64,000 nucleotides of DNA, taken from positions 124,001-188,000 of the forward strand of contig VSJF01000016.1 of NCBI GenBank assembly GCA_009739215.1, in the 5' to 3' direction. The notes below the pieces were generated by a model. It saw only the letters and a program-made list of their open reading frames with translations, did not search any database and was not told the DNA's origin. This DNA comes from Floccularia luteovirens (lineage: Eukaryota; Basidiomycota; Agaricomycetes; Agaricales; Squamanitaceae). The translations under genes were made by a program, and so were the position numbers. Of this stretch, positions 51,471-61,786 are shown in pieces (position 1 is the stretch's first letter; each line of letters starts with the position of its first letter).

Positions 51471-52023
51471 AATTCCAGGTCTGCTATGGCTTGCTATGGA
51501 GTGCTCCATAGCATCATAGCAGCTGTAGTAGCTGTAGCATGGGGTTATAAGCTGCAGAGTGCTTCATAGCACTCCATAGATAGGCTGTAGCAGTGCTGTA
51601 GCACTTTATAGATAGGCTGTAGTATGCTGTAGCAGTGTTGTAGCACTCCATAGATGGTTTATATAAGCAATCTATAATTGATATATGCTATGCAATACTA
51701 TAAAGCTACTACAGAGTACTACAAAGCACTATAGAGCACTCCATAGTGCTCTGTAGCAAGTCATAGATAATATTTTTATTTGTATTTGTATTTATTTATT
51801 TTATTTGTTTATTCATATTGATATATATTTATAATTATATTAATTACATAATATAACACTATATGTCACTAAGTATCCAGGGTAATTTTCCCACAGTCAT
51901 ATGACTCTGCTGTTGACAAAGATTGGACTTATACTTTTTTTTCAAAAGTCTAATGCAAGTCTGACATTTTGCTTATGTAATCCAGAAAGCAAAATAATAT
52001 AGAATTAGTGATTGATCACTGTG

Positions 52024-52322
52024 GACTTTGTAGAATAGCATGAGATTTTGCAGAATAAAGATATAAAATTATAGATATAGAAAGATGTGCTTATTCACTT
52101 TCATATGTGTTAAAGAGTAGCCAAAATGGTCCAGAATTCAGTGAGATATAATGAAAACATTATGGATATGTTTTCTTATGATGTTTTCATGATATCTCAC
52201 TCAAATCTAGACTGTTTTGGCTGTTCTTTAATGCGTTTAAAAGCGAATGAGCACATCTTTTCATGTCTATAATTTCATATGTCTTTATTTTGCAAAATCT
52301 TGTGCTATTCTACAAAGTTTAC
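52024..52322. repeat. 300-bp hairpin element, right arm copy
   Basis: This is the counterpart of 49013-49310 and is itself an inverted repeat with GATATCTCAC/GTGAGATATAA in the inner stem. Confidence 0.72.
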
Positions 52323-52448
52323 AAGTTAATCAAAACTCATCACACTATATGCTACAGGCTGCTATAGAAATTAGCCTAATATCTATGGCATACTATAGTG
52401 AACTTTAGAAAATCCAAGAATCTATGAGGCACTACAAGCCACTACAGA

Positions 52449-53155
52449 TATTACAATAGTCTACTCCTACATGTATAGACATACTAAGATAGAGGATAAT
52501 AAGAGAATAGTATAGTATAGTATATAATAGTAGACAAGAGGGGAAAGGAAGAATGGGTTCTGGTAGGAAACCAGTGGTCTTATATAGATACCAGAGGTGC
52601 TTCTATCAGGGTAGCCTAGAAGCACTCAGGATAGACTAGAAGCACTCAGGGCAGACTAGAAGCATTGGTATTATAGCAACAGAAGTAGACTAGAAGCTGT
52701 CAGGGTAAGCTAGAAGCACTACCCTGAGCAGTCTAGAACAGTAGTCTAGGCCTTCCTGTATTATATATAAGGAGGCCTCTGTAGCATACTTTCCCCCCAA
52801 GTGAATACACACTATTTATACTCTAATAGGTTATGGGCCCTCAGCTCTAACTGTGCCCCTCCATTAACTCCTTGTCTTACTTGTCCACTGTGCTTGCTCA
52901 ACTACTATCTCCTCTACTCCCTAACTCTTTCCTACTTAGTTTATCTTTCTCCTTTATACTCCAAGTTTTTGGGAAGCTAAACTTAGCTAGTCATTAGCTA
53001 GTCAGTCCATAGTAGTTAGTAAGGACAAAAGATCTCCCTCCCAGGGGGTCTCTTCAGTGAACTGTTGGGTCTGTGCACTTCAGTGGGCCAGCCTTTAACC
53101 CACACAGCAATATCTCAGGTAGTCATCCCTGTAAGCTGTGAGGTGATACAACTGC
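52449..53155 (+). mobile_element. 5' end of copia family-A element C1
   Basis: A 380-bp 5' LTR (52449-52828, ends mutated to TATTACAATAG..CTCTAATA) is followed at once by the primer site GGTTATGGGCCC (52829-52840) and an untranslated leader matching that of the intact element at 53536-59431. The element is cut at 53156 by the family-B element. Its remaining body is not in the window. Confidence 0.85.
52829..52840 (+). promoter_or_regulatory. primer-binding site, tRNA-iMet anticodon type
   Basis: GGTTATGGGCCC directly follows the C1 5' LTR. It is complementary to GGGCCCATAACC, the anticodon-loop region of eukaryotic initiator tRNA-Met. Half-tRNA priming as in Drosophila copia is inferred. Confidence 0.7.
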
Positions 53156-53535
53156 TGTTAAAGTTAGTAGATGCCATAACACAGGCATTAGTAAAGTATT
53201 AGTTCGCACTTTGTGCACTTTAATGTAAATGCCACAATAGTGGCATTAGTAAAATACTTTCATTTCACACTTTTACACTTAGTTTACATTTCTTAATGTT
53301 TCTCCTTTTGTTTTGTAGTTGTAGGTCCACTGAGTGTTGCAAAACACTCAAACGCGATATAGTGGACACTATTTATCACGCCTTATGGTTTCCTGGGTAC
53401 AACAGGACCAAACAAGTGCGCTTTCCTTATGTATCTAGAGATAGATACTAGATACTTGCTGAAAACAAAGTTAATCATATTACACTTGTTTGAACGCATT
53501 TTAGAGGGTTTCTTGCATTGTATCTGACTGCTTAC

Positions 53536-53859
53536 TGTTAGAGTGTGAATAGTGTGTATTCAGTTGAGGGAAAGTATGCTACAGAGGCCTCCTTATATAT
53601 AATACAGGAAGGCCTAGACTACTGTTCTAGACTGCTCAGGGTAGTGCTTCTAGCTTACCCTGACAGCTTCTAGTCTACTTCTGTTGCTATGATACCAATG
53701 CTTCTAGTCTACCCTGAGTGCTTCTAGGCAACCCTGATAGAAGCACCTCTGGTATCTATATAAGACCACTGGTTTCCAACCAGAACTCATTCTTCCTTTC
53801 CCTTCTATTCTACTACTATCTTATACTGTCTGTACATATAGCAGTAGACTATTGTAACA
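53536..53859 (-). repeat. 3' LTR of intact family-A copia
   Basis: 324 bp, TGTTAGAGTG..TTGTAACA as read on the plus strand. The left-flank duplication is CTTAC. Confidence 0.95.
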
Positions 53860-53885
53860 TAGCCCCCTTAATGCTACATGTCAGA

Positions 53886-56800
53886 CTATTTCTTGGATAC
53901 AAGGCCAAGTCCTATTCTACATTTGTCATGCTTGATTCTAGCAAGAGGTTTGGTAAGACAGTCTGCAACCATATCATTGGTACCAACATGTATTGGATTG
54001 ATGATACCAGACTCTACATTCTCTCTAAGCCAGTGGAACTTCAAGTCAAGATGCTTCATTCTACTATGATGTTCTGGATTCTTAGACACACTAATTGCAG
54101 ACTGGTTGTCAATACAAAGAGTAGATGCCTTAGTAAAGGTATATCCAAATTCACCAAGTAGGCTTCTCATCCATTTGAGCTCTTTGCCTGCTTCAACAGC
54201 TGCCATGTACTCTGCTTCAGTAGAAGACAGTGCAACACAAGTCTGCAGCTTAGAAGACCAGCTGACTGCACCATTGCCAATCATAACACAATAGCCACCA
54301 GTAGATCTACCAGTGTCTTTGCATGCACCATGATTTGCATCAGAGTATGTGATAAACAGCTCCTTAGCATCATCTTGCCTGTACACAAGCTCATAGTCCT
54401 TAGTGCCTTGCAAGTATCTAAATACATGCTTGACAGCCTTCCAATGACTTGGGTTAGGATTGGAGTTGTACTTAGCAAGTGTACCAACAGCAAATGAGAT
54501 GTCAGGTCTAGTACATTGAGCCAAGTAGGTGAGAGTGCCAACAGCAGACAAGTAGGGAACCTTGGACATGAACTCTACATCCTCATCAGAGAGGGTTTGA
54601 GTTTTCTCTAGTACAAGTCCTGGATCCATGGGAGTAGAGATTGGATTGCAATCAGTAAAGCCATACTGCACAAGCATGTCATTAATGTACTGTTGCTGGG
54701 ATAAGGAGATAGTGTGTTTGGCAGAATCAACACTGATTTTCATGCCTAACAGCCAAGTAGTAGGTCCAATATTCCTGAGTTTAAAGTGACTCTCTAGCTC
54801 TTTGATTGTGGAATCAATCTTAGAGGTTGAGTTTGATGCAAGTGTAATGTCATCAATATACACAGGAATAATGACTAGGACTCCTTCTTTGGCATACACA
54901 TAGATGCTCCTATCTGATTCCAATCTGCTATAACCCATGCTACTAAGAGCTGCATGCAGTTTCTTGTTCCATTGTCTAGCTGATTGCTTGAGACCATATA
55001 TAGACTTTTTGAGTTTACAAACATAGTCTGGTCCAAGCTGCTCAAAGCCAGCAGGCTGTTGCATATAAATATCCTCTTCCAAGTCTCCATTCAGGAAGGC
55101 AGATGAGATGTCAATAGAGTGCAGATGGTAGTTGTGTTTAGCTGCTAGTGCAATAATGGTTCTGATTGAAGCCATTCTGAATGTGGGTGCAAAGACTTCA
55201 GTGAAGTCCAAGCCAGGTCTCTGAGAGAACCCCTTTGCAACTAGTCTAGCTTTGTATCTTTCAACTGAGCCATCTGCATTCCTCTTTACTTTGAACACCC
55301 ATTTACTACCAATTGCCTGTCTGTCCTTTGGCAACAAGGCCAATTCCCAAGTACCATTGTCCATAAGAGCCTTAAGCTCATCTGTAGCTGCCTGTCTCCA
55401 TAGTTCTGCATCTGGTGCTTTCATTGCCTGTTTGTATGTATTAGGCTCTGTAACACCAGTAGCAGTAGCAACACCACTGAACTCTTCTTCATCATCAGCA
55501 ACATCTGCTTCAGATTCAGAAGAAGTCTCAGGGATTGCAGGGGAGTGTCTGACTTTCCACCATTCACCAGGAGGTTGAATATTCCTTCTGGTTCTCCTAA
55601 GAGCTAAAGGAGGAGTTACTGGATTGGGTGTGAATTGTCTGACAGGAGTGCATGGCAAGGAGATTGGTTGAGGACTAGGTGACTGTAGTGGAGTGGCAAG
55701 TACAAGTGGAGAAGGAGGAGGTTCATATTCTGCTTGAACAGGCAGTACAAGAGGAGAATGCTCATTGTCTGGCTGCATTGGCAGATGAACTACAGATGAA
55801 GAAATAGTGGGAGTGGCTGACTGATTTGTAGGAATGTCATACCCCCCTAAATCTGGCATGTCACTGCCATTGACAGGATTTACAGTATCTGGAGATGGAA
55901 TGGAGTTCATCACAGTGGGTTTTATCCCAGGAAAGTATCTCTCATCAAACTCAGCTCTTTCTGAGATAATGAACTTCCTTGTTACTGGATTGTAAAACTG
56001 CCACCCTTTATATCCTGCTGGATAACCAACAAAGACACATTTCTCCATATGTGATCCAAAAGATCTCCTTTTGTCCTTTTGTACATGGACATATGCTAAA
56101 CATCCAAATACTCTGAGATGTGTCACATCAGGTTTCTTACAGTGCCAAGCTTCATAGGGAGTCCTGTCTTTTAATGAGACAGTAGGGCATTTATTAAGAA
56201 CATGCAGCACTGCCATGAAACAATGAAACCAAAATTGCACTGGCAAGTTGGCTTCTGTTAACATGGCTGTAACTAAGTCTGCAACTGTTCTGTTTGCCCT
56301 TTCAACATCCCCATTTTGCTGTGGCCTGTTTCTGACTGTGTGATGTCTCTGGATACCATTATCAATGCAGTACTGATTAAATTCATTGGACATGAACTCA
56401 GAGCCTTTGTCTTCTCTTATGCATTTAATGCTAGAGTTGTGCAAGTTCTCAGCATATGCTTTGAACTGCTTAAAGGCATCAAAGGTGTCTGATTTCCTTC
56501 TGAGTCCAAAACCACATTTGAATCTAGTACAGTCATCAACAAAGATGATCCAATACTGGTAACCACCTATAGACTTGACTTGGATTGGGCCTTTCAAATC
56601 CATATGCACCAGTTCAAGAGGTTTTAAAGCTCTAGAATCTGAAGTGGGAAATGGACTAGCATGCATTTTGCCTGAAAGGCATGGCTCACAGACTGGGTCT
56701 GATTTGGAGTTATTGCCAAGATGCATGCCAGTTACCATGTGCATGGAATGAAGTTGCTTAACACTAGCATGATTGTAGTGGCCAAATCTCCTATGCCAAA

Positions 56801-58088
56801 GTCCAAGGTCCAGTGGGAGAGTAGAGGAGAGGTTTGCAGATTCTAGGCAAGCAGAGACAGTAATCCCATCCAGGAATGCAGCATTGTGGCTATTAATACT
56901 AGCTGTGAAAAGCTGTCTACTGGATTGATTAAAGTGAATGAATTGAGAATCAATGGATATATCATAGCCTTTGTGTCTGACAAGAAAGAGAATGGAAAGA
57001 AGATTGCTTTGTAATTGTGGAACATGAAGAACTCTAGTAAATAAAAGAGATTGTGTTTCCACACCATTAATAAATGGTCTGAAGAGAATGCTTCCAACAC
57101 CAGAAGAATATATAGTAGTGTTGTCAGCTAGTCTAATAGGGATCTGGCAGGATTTATAATCTCTGAGCCAGTGTTTATGTGGAGTCATGTGGGATGTGGC
57201 TCCTGAGTCTGCATTCCAATCATAGTTAGCATGATGGGAAAGTGGGTTATCTAATTGTACTTGTGAAAAGATACTTGCCTTTCCTGCTGATTCCTGGGAA
57301 TTGACTGCCTTTGCCTCTGCCTGTTTTGCTAAAAATAAAGAACACCTTTTGAAGGAATGACCTTGTTTACCACAGAAGTAACAAGGAGGATAAGTGGTAG
57401 TAGCAGAGCTAGATTGCTTCTGTTTTCCCTTGTCTGTGGAGACCTTGTTTGCAACCTCTGAGACTTGAGGTGCAGATCTCCTTATCCTCTGAGTTTCCTC
57501 AGTGTGGAATGCTAGGGTGATAGAAGCTCTATCCAGTTTGTCACTCTGCATCAGGTTTGACACAAAATTACTGTACTGATCTGGAAGAGCCCTAATCATG
57601 GCCATACACAACAACTCCTCATCCAGCTGTTTCAGAGTGAAGTCCCTAGGTCTCAGATTGTTAATCTGCTGCATTGCTGCAGTGACCCTATTTGCAAGTG
57701 ACTGCAAGGACTCCTCCTCTGTTTTTCTGATGCTGAACAAGTCATCATAGGCATTAAATCTGGCACCAGGTTTTTGCTGGAGGTGCACAGACTTTAAGGC
57801 TTCCCATATTGCAACAGGGTCATCCTCTATCCCAATCAGATGCACAGTCTGAGATGACTCTACACTAAGGTATAGCCATCCAGCTGCTTTCTGGGCTTTA
57901 CTGTCCCAGTCATCCTGTCTTTGTATTTGCAACTCATAATCTTTAGAGGATTCCATGGCTTCAGGTCTCTTTTTGATGCCACACACAATGTGCAACAGCT
58001 GATGAGCCCTGAACCAGGCTTGGATTTCTCCACTCCATTGATTGTAGTTGTCAAGTCCCAGTTTTTTAATATCTGGTCCTTTAGACAT
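53886..58088 (-). CDS. copia Gag-Pol polyprotein, intact
   Basis: A single 1400-residue frame. Order: Gag (UBN2-like, 1-210), CCHC zinc knuckle CYFCGKQGHSFKRC (236-249), aspartic protease with DSGA (D294), GAG-pre-integrase with the HHCC zinc region (about 431-470), integrase core with D497, D560 and E596, a Pro/Ser-rich linker (730-850), reverse transcriptase (911-1150) with the YIDD active site (1077-1080) and YGLKQ, and RNase H (1248-1390) with YSDAN and SSTEAEY. This is the Ty1/copia order. All catalytic residues seen are intact. Gag and Pol share one frame with no slippage site. The start is the first ATG, after a 1-kb leader. Confidence 0.96.
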   Translation of the reverse strand: MSKGPDIKKLGLDNYNQWSGEIQAWFRAHQLLHIVCGIKKRPEAMESSKDYELQIQRQDDWDSKAQKAAGWLYLSVESSQTVHLIGIEDDPVAIWEALKSVHLQQKPGARFNAYDDLFSIRKTEEESLQSLANRVTAAMQQINNLRPRDFTLKQLDEELLCMAMIRALPDQYSNFVSNLMQSDKLDRASITLAFHTEETQRIRRSAPQVSEVANKVSTDKGKQKQSSSATTTYPPCYFCGKQGHSFKRCSLFLAKQAEAKAVNSQESAGKASIFSQVQLDNPLSHHANYDWNADSGATSHMTPHKHWLRDYKSCQIPIRLADNTTIYSSGVGSILFRPFINGVETQSLLFTRVLHVPQLQSNLLSILFLVRHKGYDISIDSQFIHFNQSSRQLFTASINSHNAAFLDGITVSACLESANLSSTLPLDLGLWHRRFGHYNHASVKQLHSMHMVTGMHLGNNSKSDPVCEPCLSGKMHASPFPTSDSRALKPLELVHMDLKGPIQVKSIGGYQYWIIFVDDCTRFKCGFGLRRKSDTFDAFKQFKAYAENLHNSSIKCIREDKGSEFMSNEFNQYCIDNGIQRHHTVRNRPQQNGDVERANRTVADLVTAMLTEANLPVQFWFHCFMAVLHVLNKCPTVSLKDRTPYEAWHCKKPDVTHLRVFGCLAYVHVQKDKRRSFGSHMEKCVFVGYPAGYKGWQFYNPVTRKFIISERAEFDERYFPGIKPTVMNSIPSPDTVNPVNGSDMPDLGGYDIPTNQSATPTISSSVVHLPMQPDNEHSPLVLPVQAEYEPPPSPLVLATPLQSPSPQPISLPCTPVRQFTPNPVTPPLALRRTRRNIQPPGEWWKVRHSPAIPETSSESEADVADDEEEFSGVATATGVTEPNTYKQAMKAPDAELWRQAATDELKALMDNGTWELALLPKDRQAIGSKWVFKVKRNADGSVERYKARLVAKGFSQRPGLDFTEVFAPTFRMASIRTIIALAAKHNYHLHSIDISSAFLNGDLEEDIYMQQPAGFEQLGPDYVCKLKKSIYGLKQSARQWNKKLHAALSSMGYSRLESDRSIYVYAKEGVLVIIPVYIDDITLASNSTSKIDSTIKELESHFKLRNIGPTTWLLGMKISVDSAKHTISLSQQQYINDMLVQYGFTDCNPISTPMDPGLVLEKTQTLSDEDVEFMSKVPYLSAVGTLTYLAQCTRPDISFAVGTLAKYNSNPNPSHWKAVKHVFRYLQGTKDYELVYRQDDAKELFITYSDANHGACKDTGRSTGGYCVMIGNGAVSWSSKLQTCVALSSTEAEYMAAVEAGKELKWMRSLLGEFGYTFTKASTLCIDNQSAISVSKNPEHHSRMKHLDLKFHWLRENVESGIINPIHVGTNDMVADCLTKPLARIKHDKCRIGLGLVSKK

Positions 58089-58178
58089 GGTGGATTATGG
58101 TAAATGCAGCAAGGGAGAGGGGTGTGTAAAAGGAATTAAAGGTGCAAGTCAACTAGAATGCAACCAAGCCCTTGATAA

Positions 58179-58595
58179 TGTTGAAGTTCAAACCGAACTC
58201 TGCAATTGTACTACTGTAAGCAGTCAGATACAATGCAAGAAACCCTCTAAAATGCGTTCAAACAAGTGTAATATGATTAACTTTGTTTTCAGCAAGTATC
58301 TAGTATCTATCTCTAGATACATAAGGAAAGCGCACTTGTTTGGCCCTGTTGTACCCAGGAAACCATAAGGCGTGATAAATAGTGTCCACTATATCGCGTT
58401 TGAGTGTTTTGCAACACTCAGTGGACCTACAACTACAAAACAAAAGCAGAAACATTAAGAAATGTAAACTAAGTGTAAAAGTGCGAAATGAAAGTATTTT
58501 ACTAATGCCACTATTGTGGCATTTACATTAAAGTGCACAAAGTGCGAACTAATACTTTACTAATGCCTGTGTTATGGCATCTACTAACTTTAACA
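58179..58595 (-). repeat. solo family-B LTR inside the leader of the intact copia
   Basis: The 417-bp sequence is the same length as the 5' LTR of the family-B element and nearly identical to it (about three differences in the compared part). It is flanked by a perfect target duplication GATAA (58174-58178 and 58596-58600). It lies between the primer site and the ATG at 58088. Confidence 0.9.
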
Positions 58596-59095
58596 GATAA
58601 AGGTAGGGTTCTAGGACAGCCAAAAGAAATTAAAGGATGAGGGAAAGGAAAAGAAGTGAAAAAAAAGTGAGGGAGGGGTAGGGAGGGGTAGGGAGGGGAA
58701 TAGGGGAATGGGGAATGGATTGTTGTCCTTTGGTCTTCTTCACCACCAGTAAGTGTATGTCAACACCTTTAAACTACAGTGCAGTTGTACCACCTCACAG
58801 CTCACAGGGATGACTACCTGAGATATTGCTGTGTGAGTTAAAGGCTGGCCCACTGAAGTGCACAGACCCAACAGTTCACTGAAGAGACCCCCTGGGAGGG
58901 AGGTCTTTTGTCCTTACTGACTACTATGGACTGACTAGCTAATGACTAGCTAAGTTTAGCTTCCCAAAAACTCGGAGTACAAAGGAGAAAGATAAACTAA
59001 GTAGGACAGAGTTAGGGAGTAGAGGAGATAGTAGTTGAGCAAGCACAGTGGACAAGTAAGACAAGGAGTTAATGGAGGGGCACAGTTAGAGCTGA

Positions 59096-59107
59096 GGGCC
59101 CATAACC
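59096..59107 (-). promoter_or_regulatory. primer-binding site of intact copia
   Basis: GGTTATGGGCCC on the minus strand, directly abutting the 5' LTR. Same tRNA-iMet anticodon-type site as at 52829 and 59474. Confidence 0.72.
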
Positions 59108-59431
59108 TGTTAGAATGTGAATAGTGTGTATTCAGTTGAGGGAAAGTATGCTACAGAGGCCTCCTTATATATAATACAGGAAGGCCTAGACTACTGTTCT
59201 AGACTGCTCAGGGTAGTGCTTCTAGCTTACCCTGACAGCTTCTAGTCTACTTCTGTTGCTATGATACCAATGCTTCTAGTCTACCCTGAGTGCTTCTAGG
59301 CAACCCTGATAGAAGCACCTCTGGTATCTATATAAGACCACTGGTTTCCAACCAGAACTCATTCTTCCTTTCCCTTCTATTCTACTACTATCTTATACTG
59401 TCTGTACATATAGCAGTAGACTATTGTAACA
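59108..59431 (-). repeat. 5' LTR of intact family-A copia
   Basis: 324 bp. It should carry promoter and polyadenylation signals for the element. One base differs from the 3' LTR near the outer edge (AGAATG versus AGAGTG). Confidence 0.95.
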
Positions 59432-59473
59432 CTTACAGTAGTACAATTGCAGAGTTCGGTTTGAACTTCAACA

Positions 59474-59485
59474 GGTTATGGGCCC
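59474..59485 (+). promoter_or_regulatory. primer-binding site of family-B copia
   Basis: GGTTATGGGCCC directly after the CTTCAACA end of the family-B LTR. Families A and B share the same primer site although their LTRs are unrelated by eye. Confidence 0.72.
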
Positions 59486-59629
59486 CGGCCTCTAAAACTT
59501 AATACAAAGTTCTTTCTGTGTGTTGCTGTTGCTTCAACTGTTATTACAGTTACTTGGCCTAGCTATTAGTCTTATCAGACTACAAATTTCGTCTCAGAGA
59601 CACTTCTTGACTTGGGGTACTTGATCAAA

Positions 59630-61378
59630 ATGTCTGATCCTTCTTCCTCCAAATTCAAAGTACTGTCTAATACAAACTATTCTGAATGGAGTGGTTGTAT
59701 GAAGGCTTGGCTAATGAAGATGGGTTATTGGAAGTTGGTGAGTGGCAAAGAGAATAAGCCCACTAAAGATAGTGATGCTCTCGAGTTATGGGAGCAAAGA
59801 GCAGAGAAGGCAGCAGGTGAAATATTCCTGGCTGTAGACTGTGATCAAAGGGTGTACTTCAAAGATTATGAAGAGGACCCAGTGATGATGTGGAAGCTTC
59901 TGGAGCAAGCCCATGTCCAAAAGAAGCCTGGAGCGAGATTTAATGCCTATGATGAGCTGTTTGGCATTCAAAAGAAGGAAGAGGAGTCCCTTACAGAACT
60001 AGGAATTCGCATTTCTAAGAGTATGGGGGACATTCAAGCACTAAGGCCAGCAGGCTTTACAATAGAGAAGTTAGATGAGGAACTCCAATGCATGTCACTC
60101 ATTAGAGCCCTGCCAGAGGAGTATTCACACCTCACTTCTTCTCTCCTGCTGTTGGACACATTATCCAAAGATGTAATCCTACAAGCCTTTAGAGCTGAAG
60201 AACTCAACCACCAGAGGCGAATTCAAATGGCAAATCGCACTCAAACTGGCTTGGACAATAGTATTTGCAAGTACTGCAAAGAAAAAGGGCACTGGATAAA
60301 CAAATGTCCGGTTTTGAAAAAGCAAAAGAAGCAGAAGCAGAGTCAGAAAAAGGAGGAGAAAGGAGATAATGCCAACAAGGCAGAGGAGTCAAAGGCAGAG
60401 TCTAGTGTTGAATCTGCAGGAAATGCAAGTACTGTTTTGGTTCATAATGCACACTCCACAATGGCTAATATTTATGATTGGAACACAGACACAGGGGCCA
60501 CTTCTCATATGACCCCTCACAAACACTGGATCCGAAATTATACTCCCTATAGAGTGCCTATTAGGCTTGCAGATAGTACTGTAATATACTCTGAAGGTGT
60601 AGGCAGTGTTCTGTTTCGTCCCTTCATTAATGGTGTCCAAAGTCGAGATGTAGAGTTATCTAGAGTGCTACATGTACCAGCCTTACAAAGTAATCTCCTA
60701 GCAGTGTTGTTCCTAACTAGACACAAAAGCTTTGATGTTCATATCTCTTCTCATACTATGCAATTTCGTCTTAATGGCAATTTACTGTTTACTGCTTCTA
60801 TCAATGAAAGGAATATTGGTTACTTGGATGGCATTACAGTAGACAAGTCTGAGAGTGTGCATTTGACATCAACTCTGCCTCTTGATCTCGCTCTGTGGCA
60901 CAGGAGATTAGGCCACCACAACTATAATGATGTTAAAATGCTCTTTGACAAAAATATGGTTGCTGGGATGACTATCAATTCAAAGACAAAGCCAGATCCA
61001 ATTTGTGAGCCATGTCTAGCTGGTAAAATGCATGCTAGTCCCTTTAAATCCTCTGAACATCGAAGTGGAAAGCTCTTAGAGCTAGTACACACAGATGTGC
61101 ACCATGTTGGAGTCCCTACACATTCTGGTTACAAGTACTGGGTGTCATTTATAGATGATTACTCGCGTTACAAGGTCATTGTGCCTATTAAAACCAAGGA
61201 TGCAGTGTTCGAAGCTTTTAAGCAGTTCAAAGCATTTGCTGAGAACCAGCTTGATTGCAAAATCAAAGCACTTAGGGATGACAAAGGAGGTGAATACATG
61301 TCTAATGCATTCATAAAGTACACTAATGAGTGTGGCATTGTAAGGCAGCATACAGTTAGAAACAGACCACAACAGAAT
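59630..61378 (+). pseudogene. family-B copia gag-pol, truncated by insertion
   Basis: The frame starts MSDPSSSKFKVLSN (ATG 59630; an in-frame ATG at 59612 is also possible). It runs through Gag, a CCHC knuckle (CKYCKEKGHWINKC), protease with DTGA (WNTDTGATSHMT), the pre-integrase zinc region (LWHRRLGHHNYND..CEPCLAGKM), and the integrase core up to VRNRPQQN, where the LTR of another element begins. The first two integrase acidic residues are present; the third Glu is lost with the break. Before insertion the frame was open, so the family was coding-competent recently. Confidence 0.9.
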
Positions 61379-61758
61379 TGTTAGAGTGTAAATATAGTGT
61401 ATTCACTTGGGGGGAAAGTATGCTACAGAGGCCTCCTTATATATAATACAGGAAGGCCTAGACTACTGTTCTAGACTGCTCAGGGTAGTGCTTCTAGCTT
61501 ACCCTGACAGCTTCTAGTCTACTTCTGTTGCTATGATACTAGTGCTTCTAGACTACCCTGAGTGCTTCTAGTCTACCCTGAGTGCTTCTAGGCAACCCTG
61601 ATAGAAGCACCTCTGATATCTATATAAGACCACTGGTTTCCAACCAGAATCCATTCTTCCTTTCCCCTCCTGTCTATCATTACATACTATACTATTCTAT
61701 CCTCTTACTATCCTCTATCCTAGTATGTCTGTATATATAGGAGTAGACTATTGTAACA
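61379..61758 (-). repeat. 3' LTR of second family-A copia
   Basis: 380 bp, the same length as the C1 LTR at 52449-52828 and 56 bp longer than the LTRs of the intact element. The extra length includes an added copy of the CTACCCTGAGTGCTTCTAG unit. Confidence 0.92.
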
Positions 61759-61786
61759 TAGCCCTCTTAATCCTATATGTAACAGA

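Larger units (their letters stand above)
48577..52448. mobile_element. large imperfect palindrome with internal cargo (foldback-like)
   Basis: The left arm (48577-50213) is the inverted copy of the right arm (52448-51472). Landmarks match in order: TGTAGTGTGATGAG, the 300-bp hairpin, CATATGACTCTGCTGTTGACAA, a TAAATACAAATACAAA tract, and blocks such as GTAGCACTTTATAGATAGGC, ending at CAAATTCCAGGTCTGC. The left arm also holds a solo LTR (48696-49005) and about 340 bp of extra T-rich sequence (about 49,465-49,812). The right arm is cut by the LTR of copia C1 at 52449. The central 1.25 kb carries a copia gag-protease fragment. Confidence 0.8.
53536..59431 (-). mobile_element. intact young Ty1/copia family-A element
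   Basis: The 5896-bp element has two 324-bp LTRs (53536-53859 and 59108-59431) that differ at a single position by eye. The target duplication is CTTAC (53531-53535 and 59432-59436). The primer site lies on the minus strand next to the 5' LTR (59107-59096) and one uninterrupted gag-pol frame follows. Near-identical LTRs and an open frame indicate a recent insertion. The 5' leader carries a solo family-B LTR. Confidence 0.96.
53156..61378 (+). mobile_element. copia family-B element, interrupted and truncated
   Basis: The 5' LTR is 417 bp (TGTTAAAGTTAG..CTTCAACA), split into 53156-53535 and 59437-59473 by the intact family-A element. The primer site GGTTATGGGCCC is at 59474-59485 and the gag-pol ORF starts at 59630. 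A further family-A element breaks pol at 61379. The 3' part lies beyond the window. Confidence 0.88.

Noticed and set aside
53156..53535. Host regulatory DNA between copia elements
   Set aside because: It matches the 417-bp family-B LTR, so it is the first part of that LTR rather than host sequence.
54106..55578. Plus-strand frames inside the intact copia
   Set aside because: They mirror the minus-strand polyprotein; near-identical frames recur antisense in the second family-A element.
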